Assembly (NCBI RefSeq): GCF_048771995.1
Contig: NC_133063.1
Coordinates: forward strand, 16,100,063 to 16,164,062
Direction of reading: 5' to 3'
Length of the DNA stretch: 64,000 bases
From: Taeniopygia guttata
Lineage: Eukaryota; Chordata; Aves; Passeriformes; Estrildidae
Below the pieces are notes generated by a model. The model was not told where the DNA came from. It was given only the letters and a program-made list of their open reading frames with translations, and made no database searches. The position numbers and the translations under genes were made by a program. Below are positions 49,401 through 61,013 of the stretch, piece after piece. The first letter of the stretch is position 1. Each line of letters opens with the position of its first letter.

Positions 49401-52400
49401 GAAAGAAATGAAATCTGACTCCCGCAGACAAACGCTTCTATTGCTGTACACCTCTTATTCATCCCCAGAGCAATTCCATCTTGTGCACAGTCTGAGGCAA
49501 AATCCTGTGGACAAAATGGTAAATAATCATATAATTAAATTTGCTGAACACAGACCTCAGGGTTGTAACTGAGGCTATATGGGTACCTCAAAGTGTAGCC
49601 AATTCATATGTAGGATATAGAATTACAGCATAGATGGAGCTTGCAGTATTAGAGCTTTATGCCTGACCTGATGCAGTGACTGCTAGAAGCTGGTGTCACC
49701 TTCAGGTCAGCAGTCAGGGTGGGTTGGCAGGCCTTCTCCTTTCACAATTAACACTCAGCCTAACAGCTCCCCACCACCAGTTCCCCCACGGCTGCCCCTG
49801 CCCAGCTCCCAGCCCCACCTGTCTCTTCCATCCATCTGTCCATCCTTGTCCCTACGTCCTACTCTCAGACATCAAAGAAGGCTGAGGAGATGAAAAAATG
49901 GTTCTATGAGCAATAGTTCTGTTGCTGAGCCTCAAGCAGATGACTTCAATTGCAAGAAATTGAATTGCTAGAAAGTGAAGACTCTCTATGTTGCTAAAAT
50001 TCTGAGAGGGAATATGCATGAAAGGATGCCTTCTTACTTTTAAGTTCACATCAATTATATTCCTCTTCAGCACTGCTAATCCTGGCTTACCTTCAGATAA
50101 ATAGAGAAAAAAATTTAGGTCAGTTTGACTTTGTGTGATACACAAACTCTAAAAGGAGATAGACAACTTGAAAGGATTTCACAAGATTCTGAGTGCCCTT
50201 AACTCCTGCACTGTTATGAGAGACCTATATAAAAGCCAACACAATATCCTGAGGAAAAAAAAAAAGGTAATTTAATCTAGGAGATACACCTAACATGGAA
50301 ATGTTAACTAAACAGTACAGCTGGTGATGCAACTGAAATAATCTTGTCTTTTAGCAGCAGCAATATGGAAAATTATGTCAGAAAGAAAAAAGCATTTTCA
50401 AATTGATTGTGAGCTCTTGAATTTATTACCTGGTTTTAATATTATAGCCCATACTGCAAGCATCTGATCTTGTCCATCAACAGAACTGGGGGCTGTCTTC
50501 TCCTCTGTTTACTGCTGTACAAAATTATAAACTAAAATAGGAAACTCCAGAGTGGCTAGGGAGAGAGTTTAACTCCAAACTTGTTAATGAAACCATAACC
50601 TCATAAATTCTAACATCCAAACTGCTGCAGTAGACAGTTTCCTGCTGGTCTGAAGCACATTTGTCTCAATGCCATTGCAGACTCTCAATAGTGACCAACA
50701 ATCACAGGAGAGGAACATGTGTTGTGGCTATGACTGCACAAACATAACTACCATTCTCACCTCTAGATCTTGTATTTATTGCCCATTTCATGCTCCTGCC
50801 TGTTCTCTATTTCTCCAGTCAGTCATGATTCCAGCCTCCCTCATAGGCTGCTTTCCATGTCTGGGAAGGACTTCTGAGGGATCTCATTACTCTACCAGCA
50901 GTCCTTCAAGGTTATTTGCAAGTCTCAATGCCTACAGAAAACTCATCTAGCCAGGTTGTTGATGGAGTGGCGTGGTGCTGTCAAATTACTTCCTTCTACT
51001 TGTCTGTTTCCTACACTCCCTTATCACATTGTCCTGTTACGTCCATGTCTGTTTTCTTAGCTGATACCCATACAGATGCTGCACAGAGAGGTCCTCCTCC
51101 CCAGCCTGGGCTACTCACCTCTGTGAAAACACAAGCACAGAGCAAGAACAGTGGCTCTGCTTCACCCAGAGAGGTGACTCGAGCAGCAGCAGCTTGGGAC
51201 GCAGCTGTGTCTCTCCCTGAGAGGATCCTGCAAGAAGCGCAAGCCCCAGCAGTGGGGCAGTGGTATAACCCATGGTTTGGGTAAATGACCTGGTATCTTG
51301 TTTTTATCTGCACGTAGTATTTGAAATAGACGGGGGTCCTATTCTCCTGTTTGTCAGCTCTCAGAGGGGTTTAAGCACAAAGTGTTCAGTTCAAGTGGTA
51401 CTAGAGAAACCTGGGAGCCTGAAATAGCATCTTTGGCGGCAACACAAAGAGAGAATATCCAAATGTAACAAAGCTAGGCATAAATCTATTAAGCATCCTG
51501 TTCTCTTTCAAGCACATTCTGTGAGTACACCTGCTCTATATACAGGCTGTATCTGATCCATGAAAGAGCTTTGTCTATTGTAGAGCACGACAGTTATAGA
51601 GGTCCTAATGACTCCTTTTTGTTCTTGGAAAAAAATACAAAATTACTTTAATTTTCAGAAAAAAACCAGCCTTTTATCTGCAGCTGCAAATTATTTAAAA
51701 GTTATTGGACTGTACTACATAGCAGGAGAAAGAAGGCAAATGGCCAGAGTTACTCTTCTGCCTTTTATCCACAACTTCCTTATGGCTGCCATAAAAATGT
51801 TCTCAAAAAAGTTCTTTACAATGACTCTAAGTGGAAGGCACCTTCCACATACTCTCACTGTAAAAGTGTGATACAAATCTCATAGCTAGACTTGTAAACT
51901 AATATGACTTTAACTTCTGCTTGGCCAAACTAATTCTAAAAATATTAAAACTTCTTCTGTCTTATCTTTAGCTGAAAGATTAATTATTTGGTGGGGGAGG
52001 AAGCAGTTCCAGATAATTGGAACAAGACGTTTTACATATATGGTTTAGCTAAGCAAGTCAAAGATTATAATCACCATAGCCGAATGTCTTTAGTTCAAAG
52101 CTCACAACATGATACAGATATAGAGTGCTGCTTGTAAAAGTTCCTGAGTTCACTCTATCATGGCTAAAGATTTCAAACCTAGGCATCCATATTCATATTC
52201 AAACATTTGAGTATGTTCCCTGATTTTCAACACTTGCTGCACCACTGTAAGCAATTCCTACGGGTTCTTTTGCAGCTTCTTCTCAGGACAAAGAACACTT
52301 TGCAAGAAAATTCTGCCTTGCCAGACCTGTTAAGTCTGGTTTCACATAGATTCCATGGAATGTACATTATATATTCAAAAAACTTGGCAGAGATGAAAAG

Positions 52401-54638
52401 CATTCCTATATCCATATTTAGGAGTTTAAAAAAAATATGGCCCACTTTAACACTACTCAGCCTTCTGATGCAGGTTTGCATGATTTTCCAATGACTGATC
52501 ACAAAAGAAGTTTGTCTGTCTTCTGGAAGATGAAGAAGAGTTCAGCCAGACCTACATGCTGTCATTAAGGCTAAAGATCTCATGCTAAAGCTAAAACCTA
52601 GAGATGACTATAGGGAATGGATGCAAGAACTGGAACTGTTCTGAATAAGGAATAGAAATGAGGATTAGTGAGCCATTCTGATGGGCTAATTACATCAGAA
52701 ACTTTCATAAAGTTATCAAGTATTGTCTCTCAAAAAGCACTTAGAGAGAAAGGCAAAGCTGTGCTACAGCCATATATGAAATATGTACGCACACTTATTT
52801 GTGTGTGCACATATACATTTAACATGCATATTCATACATATTTAACATCTAAATTACACTTTTGGTGTTCCAGTGCAAACAATCCCTATTACAAAAATCA
52901 AATATCTTATGTCAGGTCTCATTGCTCATTTGGTTCCTTCTAACAAAACACAAAGTGGAGGGAAAAGAGCTGTAGATAGCTATCAGTTCACTTGCTCCTA
53001 CAGCAGACAAGGATTCAACATTTGAAAAAGCCTACGAAAAGGATAGAAAATGCGACTACTGATGAAGCACTGGACCCTTACAAGACGGCAGCCAGACAAC
53101 AGAGCGGAGCTAGTCTGGGAGGGGAAGGACACAGCACCCCCATTTTCAAGAGGCATCAAAAGAGACTGCACTGTGTACTCCCCCAGGATTCTATGCACCT
53201 GCGCTCACCCTGACCACAATGCCTCATGCTGATAGCATACAGCTGCTTCCTTCACAGACACAGACTATAGCCTCACTTCAGAAAAAGAAAAGAATTATGA
53301 CATTTACATTCATTTACATCTGTGGACCTGCAAAGAGAAACAAGGGGCACTAGAAAGCATTGATTATCTATCCCTTTCTGCAATTCTCACTTCTGTCTGT
53401 TTTATTTTTTACTGATGCTGTAATACGTGGAAGGCACTGTTGTCCTCTCTCTCTCATCAATGTAGAGTTCATCAGTTGTCATCACAACAGAGATTACTAA
53501 CTCCAAGTGGCTGTCTACCCTGCTAGCTCTACCTCCAACAAGGCAGAGAGCAACAGAGCACAGAGGAGGTAGTTGGCCCACCCAGCTGGAGGCCCTGACA
53601 TTGGGAAAAATAACAGCTTGATGTAAGCAATTAACTGAGCTAATAACTCCCTCCACCTTGAACAGTCTTACTTCATGTCACAGAGTGGGACCATTCTAGT
53701 TTTTTGCCAAATTAATAATGCAAACACAACTGGAAATGGGGAAAATATATTATTTTGCCTGCAACTTCCCAAGTGGGAGGAAACTTGACAAGATTGTGAT
53801 AAATGGTTGCAACCCTTCCATTATTTCAAATAAGGCGAAACTGAAGGAAGATAATTAACGAGGAGAACTTCCACACTGCTACATACAGCAAGCCCTGATC
53901 TGTTGGAGACTTATGTCTATTTCCATGGATGCAAAATTTGAGACTTGCTGCCCTTTTGAAAGAATTCCCTTGGAAAAGAAATAATTTCCTTATAAGATTC
54001 AGGTGCCACAACACCCTAATGAATAAGACAAAGTCCTCTGAATTTAAAGAGCTATCACGTGGAGTAATTAGGGATTAAATTAGTTTGTGTCATAGCCAGT
54101 AGTCAGGACAAGCAAAGTTATTATGACAAATAGTCTTATCCATCTGAAGAATACAAGATCTCTGCAGCATTTGTGGAAATTGGGAATGTAAGGGTGAGAC
54201 ATTACTAAGTGTTGGAAAACTGAGCCCAGGCAATATTGTGTACAGAGAAGGACATGAAGGCAAAGCAGAGATGCAATGAAACGTGCCAACTCCTACTGCA
54301 GATGTAAAAACAACCTATTTGATGAAAAAACAAACAACCATCAGAAAACGCCCTTGTTGCAATTAGCAGGATAACAACAAAACATAACAAAACAACAGTT
54401 CCATGAGAGCATAAACCTGTTTTTACAAACTGTCAAGAAGCACACTAAATATATAAATCCATAAATATTTACCAAATACATATATTATATACCAGAAAGA
54501 CAGCTATGCCTTAAAGCCTGACTATTTGACCACAGCTTAAGTTCAATATTACCTGGCACAAGTAACCCAAATCCAAATCCTGGAGACCCAGGTGCCTAAT
54601 CAGAGACCCTTATCCAGCCCATTGATTAATACCAGACC
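43401..54638. other. spacer between the inverted arms, no gene recognised
   Basis: About 11.2 kb of mostly AT-rich sequence with no recognised coding exon, RNA gene or transposon. The longest frame (122 codons, about 50916-51284) lacks a domain signature. An A/T-only microsatellite built on AATAA units occurs at about 44443-44476. Confidence 0.45.
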
Positions 54639-54737
54639 TCTGTTCACCTAACATCCTGTTCCTCACTATCCTACACCCAGTGGTCTCTGAGCTCAGTCAC
54701 ATCACTGCCCCATCCAGTAGAACAGCAGCCCAGAAAA

Positions 54738-56403
54738 CATGGAGTCCAACCATGAACTAACTCTCCCAAGTGCATCAGTAAACATGTCCCCAAATGCCAC
54801 ATTCAAACAGCTTTTGTGTACTGGGCTTCCAGGCATGGTGACTCCGGTGTTCCATGCACAGCCTGTTCCAAGGCTTGACAAACCACTCAGTGAAAACCCT
54901 TTCTTCACAGACAAAATGAAGCTCCCCCAGCACAACCTGAGGCCTTTTGCTCTTGTCCTCTCACCACTTCCCTGGAGGAAGAGACCACCTCACTACAACC
55001 TCCCCCAAGGCAGCTCTAGAGAGTGAGAAGGCCCCTCTGAGCCTCCTTTGCTCCAGGCTAAATACCCACAGCTCCCTCAGCCATTCCTCATAAATCCTGT
55101 GCTCCAGACCCTTCCCCAGCTTTGCCCCTCTCTGGACTTGCTCCCACCCCCAATGTCTTGTGCTGAGGGCCCCAAAGCCAAAGGCAGGATTCCTGGCGCT
55201 GCCTCACCAGTGCCGGGTACAGGGGGACAAGTCCCTGTCATGGACCTGCTGGCCACACCACTGCTGACCCAAGGAGGATGCCAGTAGCCTTTTTGCCCTC
55301 CTGGACACACACTGGCTCACGTCCAGACACTTGTGGGCCAGCACCCCCAGGCCCTTTCCTACCGGGCAGCTTTCCAGCCACTCTGCCCCAGCCCATGGAA
55401 TGCTGCAGCAGACTGTTGTGACCAAGGGCGGGACACAGCACCTGGCCTTGCTGAACCTCACACCACCAACCTCCTCCCATCAATCCAGCTTGTCCGGGGA
55501 CTTCTGTAGATCCTTTCTGACACCTTCAGCTTGGTGTCACTGCAAACTCACTGAGGGCCACTCCATCCCCTTGTCCAGACCATCGACACAGCTGTTAGGC
55601 AGGGCTGGCCCCAGGACTGAGCCCTGGGAACACCACCGGAGACTGGCTGCCAGCTGGATGCAGCTCCTGGCCAACCAACCAGCTTTTAACTCAGTGAGCA
55701 GTGCACTCCTCCAAGCCACACCAGCCACTTTCTCCTAGAGTATCCTGTAAGAAACAGTGTCAGAGATTTTACTAAAATCTGGGTGGTCAGCACGCACAGT
55801 CTGCTCCTCATCCACTGGATGAGGTCACCTGCTCCTAAAAGGAGATCAGGCTGGTCAAGCGGCACCTGCCCTTCAGGAAGCCGTGCAGGCTGGCCCCGAT
55901 CCCCTGCTTGTTCTGCGTGTGCTGTGCCATGGCTCTGAAAAGAATCTGCTCCCTGACCTCCCCAGTGCCCAGGTCAGCCTTATGCGTGGGCATTGCTTTT
56001 GCCAAGGTCCACTTGCCTGGCACCTCTGCAGTTAGCCAGGACTGCTGGGGAATGACGGCAGGTGACTTGGTGAACACTTCTGCCATTTCCCACAGCACCT
56101 TTGTGTGAATGCCCTCTGGCCCCACAGGCTTGTGGGGGTCTAAGTGGTGTGGCTCTAATCATTTCCCCTTGGAGTTTGGGAGCTTTGTCCTGCTCCCGGT
56201 CCCTGCCTTCCAGCACTGGGTCCTGGCTACCCAGAGAACAACTTGGTTGCGTTTCAAGGCTGAGGCAAAGAAGGAATTACATACTTCAGCCTTTTCCTCA
56301 TCCTGTGTCCCCACTTTTCCCCGCACATCCAGTTCTAGTTGGGATTTGTCTCTTCTAATGTTCTCTTTGCATGAGCTCATGAGATCTTTGTAGTCCTGCT
56401 GAG
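54738..56403 (-). repeat. CR1 LINE, degraded ORF2, inside right arm, 3' tail deleted
   Basis: This is the same CR1 copy as in the left arm, in minus orientation, with the frame MGPEGIHTKVLWEMAEVFTK at 56125 downward. It stops at 54738, exactly at the junction of the 238-bp absence, so its 3' terminus is missing here while the left arm retains it. Shared decay shows a single insertion later copied by duplication. Confidence 0.88.
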
Positions 56404-57092
56404 TGGCTCAGAAGGCAACTCCCACTGACTTCCATCCATGTCGAGTGCTCAGCCTTATGGCACACAAGAAAATGGTGTCAGAAGTTCCGAAAGTGAGAAG
56501 GACACAGTTATCGTATCTCCTTGTCTTTCAAGGATGTTTTCTTCTGAATAACGACTCACAGAGACAGGGTTCCTCAGCAGTCCCCAGTGCAGGAGAGATG
56601 CCAGGTGCTCAGCACATGGTCAGTACAGCCTTTTCTGTGGCTCCCTGTCTCAACAGATGTCTGGAAGTCCCTTGAGGGAAAAAGGTTTTCATAGAGACAA
56701 GCTTTCACTTTCTGTGTCCAGGCCTGCTTTAAGGCCAGGGCAGGCCTTTGCAGGGGAAGGAAGGCACTGTGGCTTGAGTAGTGTAGGATTGTGTGAAATT
56801 TGTACACCTCACAGGCCAGAGCAACAAATCCAGGCTGCAGGACCTGCTTCAATCCGGCACTTGCAGACTTTGAGCGCTCTGCAACTGCAGCTTTCAAGCA
56901 GCAGAATGACTTGGAAACCTGAGTATCTGCAGCACAGACTTCTGTTAGAGGAGATAATTGAGAAAGGACTGGAAGGGAGCAATGTTGTGCTTCTACCTTG
57001 CACGGCCGGTGCCAGAATGACCTCCCATCTCCCAGTGCTGCATATGTGAAAAAGTCCTCTTTGCTTCTCGAAGTGTGCGAAGCGTACAAAGT

Positions 57093-57538
57093 TCACAGAG
57101 CTGAACCGGACCGAGTACCTCGGCCGAGGTTCCCCGCGGTTCAGCCAGCAGTCCCAGCCTTGCAGTGTCCCTTCTCCTTTAGCAGGGGCCCCGCTTGTCC
57201 CCGGCGCTCCGGGATCCCCTGCGCTGCCGGGAGGGACCGCCAGGAACGGCTGTCCCGGGGCGCGCCGGGGAGCTCGGGCTTCCTGCTGGATTCATCGGGC
57301 TTGCTTCTCCGGTTTTGTCCGTAAGGACGCCAGCTCCTGTATTTCGGGGCAGAGAAAAATGTCCGCGTGTCTGTCTCTCGCAGACCAAACAGTGACATCC
57401 AGCGGCCACTCCCTTTGCTAAAAGTGGCGAAGCCGTGTCAGCAGAGCGGTGTGAGGATGTGCAGGGGACAGCCGGAGCGTGCGGGGCAGCGCGGAGCGGC
57501 GCGGCTGCGGCAGAGCGCTGAGCGCCGAGTGCGGCCCC
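57093..57538. promoter_or_regulatory. CpG-rich end of the right arm with nested palindrome
   Basis: This is the mirror copy of 40095-40540. It carries the same ACCTCGGCCGAGGT palindrome (57117-57130) inside GCTGAACCG/CGGTTCAGC arms. The CpG-rich block stops at the arm boundary, 57538, and the flank beyond shares nothing with the left flank. Confidence 0.5.
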
Positions 57539-60404
57539 TGCACTACTGCCGGAGGGGCTGAGCCTCTCCCTTGCCTCTGAGGGAAGTCAGATAACTGTGG
57601 AAATGCGTTTGAAATCAAGTGTTTCTTTACTATATCTACGACACATTTTCCAGTATTAGTCCAACCAGCTTTCGTCAGGCTCTGTCTTTCTTCTTTAATA
57701 TCTTTGAGTTTGGCTACTGCTCACTGACACACCCCTGTCAAGTCTGGCAGGTACTGAAATTCAGAGATGGAAGTCTTTAATGTGCCACCCTACAAAAATA
57801 GAACTGGGACCCTATGATCTAGTCAGTATGATAGAAACATTCTGGTTCCTGTGCACTATGCTGTCAGGTTTGGAGGCACAGCAATCAGCTCTGAATATTC
57901 CCTTAGGGGAGGGGAGCCCCAAAGACATAGCGGTGTGTGAACCAGAGCGTATATGGCACCATATTTGGCCAAACTTCCCTGGGTGAAGTACATTGCTACT
58001 TCCTGTACTCAGCATCCAGGGCAAAGAATGAGTGGTTTCTCCCACATACCTTGGATCATAACTTCTATTAAAACATGTTAGCATTTTACAACTATTTATT
58101 GTATTAAAACATTTTAAAATATTTTTATCTGATCTGTTCGGAACAGAATAGAACAATTTTTAAATGCTTCTCTCTTAGTAGAGGCAAGATGAAATTCTTG
58201 ACCTTTTCTTGTACATTTCAGAGCAGTTTTAACAAATAATGCACAGTGTGCATTATTTTGTATTTCATTGTTGTATACAATTTGGAAAATGCTGAATTGA
58301 ATTCCAGTGTTAAACTTCCACAGAATAGCAACTTGTGTTAGGATTCATACTTTCTTGATTAACATATTTTAATATATATTTATTTTGTGCACCTTCTTCT
58401 GAAGCTAAAAAATTATTGATCTGCTGTGACATTTTCTCCTGGGAACACCATGCTGAAGCTAATAGACCTAGTGGATCCACCCATGCCCCAGGGGGATGGC
58501 TTGCACCCATCCCTGATGCTGGTGCAGGGAAACAGAAGCATACATGATACAGTTACATAAAACAGCTTAATTTATGCTATGACTAGGACTGCACTCTGAG
58601 ACTTTGGAGTTGCTGTAAGATGAGTAGGATCAGCTACTGTTAAGGGAACTTGTTTTGCTATAAATATCTATGGTGCTGTATTGTCTGAAAATAGTCAGAC
58701 CTTTTAGAAGAGATGAACTATGACTCACCTAACATAATCCTAAGGTAGGGCTAGTTTATTTTATAGGCTTAAGAATCTAAATAAGTACACAAAATTTCAG
58801 ATAAATATTTAAATTACTGCAGTAATGTAGTCCCTAGGTGTGACTGCACAGGGATGAGAGTGAATGTCCCTGCATCGCTGTGTACTTCCCCCTGTGGCTG
58901 CAGTTCCTCTCTGACATAGCTGAACTGGGGTGGGAATGCAGGCAATCTGCTCTGGTTAGAAAGCCAAAATGTTTCAGGGAGAAAACAATCCATGGGGAGC
59001 TGAGGACCAGGCTATGTTTTCTGGAACTTTGGTCCTTGCTTGTAACAGGGCACCCCTCAGATAAGACTGGAGCAAAGACACAGAATATTCTTTTAGACAC
59101 TTACCAAAAACTACTCATCAGAGCCTTTGAGATGTGGACTATTTATTCTACATGAAGCACAGATTAGCCTTTGTTGCTGCAAGTTGTTTGTCTGATTCTC
59201 TGAGAGAATGCTACAGTCTTAGGAAAATAAATAGCATGGTTGAAACGGATTAATTGTAAACTTACACTATTGACAATTGACAAGTTTGCTTCACAAATGT
59301 CCACTCAGGGAAAAGAAAGGTGGGACTTGGACATATAGTGTGAGAGTGATGTGGATTTTAGAGTTCATTGTCTCTATATTCCTTTGAGACTAACTTTTTT
59401 TCCTGTTCATTTTGTGCACACGCTCCTCATCTGCTCCCCTCCTCCACAAATTACAGTGCAGTTACTGTGGTTCAGCACTTGTGGGTTATAATTCAGATTT
59501 GTGACTAATATTTCTAAGGAGTTTTGCAGAATGTAATTCTTCAATCAGATTTAGTATTTTTACTGTTACTTTCAGAAGATTTATTAATAGCTAAAGATGT
59601 GTTTTTAGTTTCAAGATTTTAATTAGTGAGTAGCAAAATGCTGCATTGATAGTTGATTTTTTTGTTGTCTTTCAAATAAAGAAAAACTTTGTGTGTTAAC
59701 ATTTTCTATAATGTTCTTAAAACTTTGATATGTTATTTTCCCAGGCTTCTTAAGAAAATTCTCATCTTGTATTCTATGAACAAAAAAATCACTGGAATAT
59801 TTTGTGAGGGCAACTATCACCCCCAGAGACTGATTCTGTGGCATTCATGTGGCTGTTGAACCTTTGGCTATATGTTTGACTGGGGAAAGGTACAGCTTTT
59901 AAGTTTTAGAAGGTAGTAGAAGCAGAGCAGTCTTGCCACAGCTGTCAAACTTCTTGGTTTGGAATTCAGACTAGCAAAGGCAAAGGCAGTTTCACCCACA
60001 GTTCTCTGCAAGAGCAGCTTGTATCATCTGAGTTGTGATGTCTGTAACTGTTCATGGACTGCTATTGTTATTTCACATAACCCTCTCTGAGATAATGCTT
60101 GTCATTACTCCTCTCAAAAGAAAAATCCAAATATACTGTATTTATGACAGCAATCAGTTATTTGAAAATTTCAAAATGGAATCACATGAGCTTACTTTTT
60201 TTGTTGTTCCAGAAGTGTAACAGGGTAAATTTGAGCTCTCTATGCAAAACCAGTGAGGGCTGATGTAAGCTTGTGCTGCACAATGGTGTAAGTTAATGGA
60301 GTTCTTCTCCATTGTGTAATTAATGACATTAAGAGACTAGATCTCTGTCCTAAAGTCTACAAGATAACAGCTCATGGGAATATTACTTTTTTGTTGTTGT
60401 TGTT
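57539..60404. other. intergenic, no gene recognised
   Basis: AT-rich sequence without recognised exons, RNA genes or transposons. The plus-strand frame at 58880-59155 (91 codons) has no domain signature. Confidence 0.45.
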
Positions 60405-61013
60405 TGTGGTGGTGTGTTTTTTATTTAATTTTATTTAATTTGATATTTGTTTAGTGCCTGTTTAGACCGACCCCCCCCCCCCCCCCAGTCTCTTCCTCTC
60501 CCCAGCTGTCAATCTTCCCTAGATCATCCCTAACCCCCTCCTCTCCAAGATGTCAATTCTCCCTTTCCCTGCCCCTTTCCCTGGAACCTTCCCTGTCATT
60601 CTCCTTAACCTCCTCCCCTGCTTCCAGAGCATTCCCTGTCTATTTAGTGAGGCTCAACACCCTATTGGTTACGTTGTATTACTCCACTCCCCTGTTTTCC
60701 CTGATAGGTCTGTGATATGTTAGTCCTGCCCTAAACTCCTCCCCTGCAATTCCCTTATTGGTTGCTGTTCCTACACCCCTCCTCCTGAGTTCTTGTATAA
60801 AACCTTTGTTCGCCCTCCCCGGAGGGTCTTGGGGCTCACTGAATGAATCCATGCTGTTCAGCCCCAAGTCCCGTGTCGCCTCCATCTGTCCCCATGCCAA
60901 TAACTGGGACTGCAGAGCTTCACAGGGGGAGTAGCCACCTGTTCTCTTCCCTCGCTGCCCAGCACTCCACCGCTCAAGGTATCGCAGCGAGAGGAGCTGA
61001 CTGTGATACAACA
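60405..61013 (+). mobile_element. solo LTR of an endogenous retrovirus inserted in a GTT repeat
   Basis: This 609-bp block begins TGTGGTGG and ends GATACAACA, with the TG...CA ends expected of an LTR. It is flanked by GTTGTT on both sides (60399-60404 and 61014-61019), a possible 6-bp target duplication within a pre-existing GTT repeat. Inside are a 16-base C run (60471-60486), C/T-rich U3-like sequence, several ATTGG boxes, a TATA box TATAAAA (60796-60802) and a GC-rich R/U5-like end. No internal viral genes lie beside it, so it is a solitary LTR fossil. The clean ends suggest moderate age; the family is not identified. Confidence 0.7.

Larger units (their letters stand above)
54639..57538 (-). 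repeat. right arm of the large inverted duplication
   Basis: This 2,900-bp segment is the reverse complement of 40095-43231, about 99.5% identical where both exist. A left-arm base x below 42896 corresponds to 97633 minus x here. The arm lacks the 238 bp present in the left arm, including the CR1 3' tail, and has one extra base near the inner end. Together these account exactly for the length difference. Differences seem more frequent in the inner 100 bp than elsewhere. Confidence 0.95.

Noticed and set aside
40095-57538. Interpreting the two arms as independent insertions of one transposon
   Set aside because: No target duplications flank either arm, the arm includes an internal CR1 with unrelated flanks on both sides, and both copies share the same decay. 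Segmental inverted duplication explains this better.
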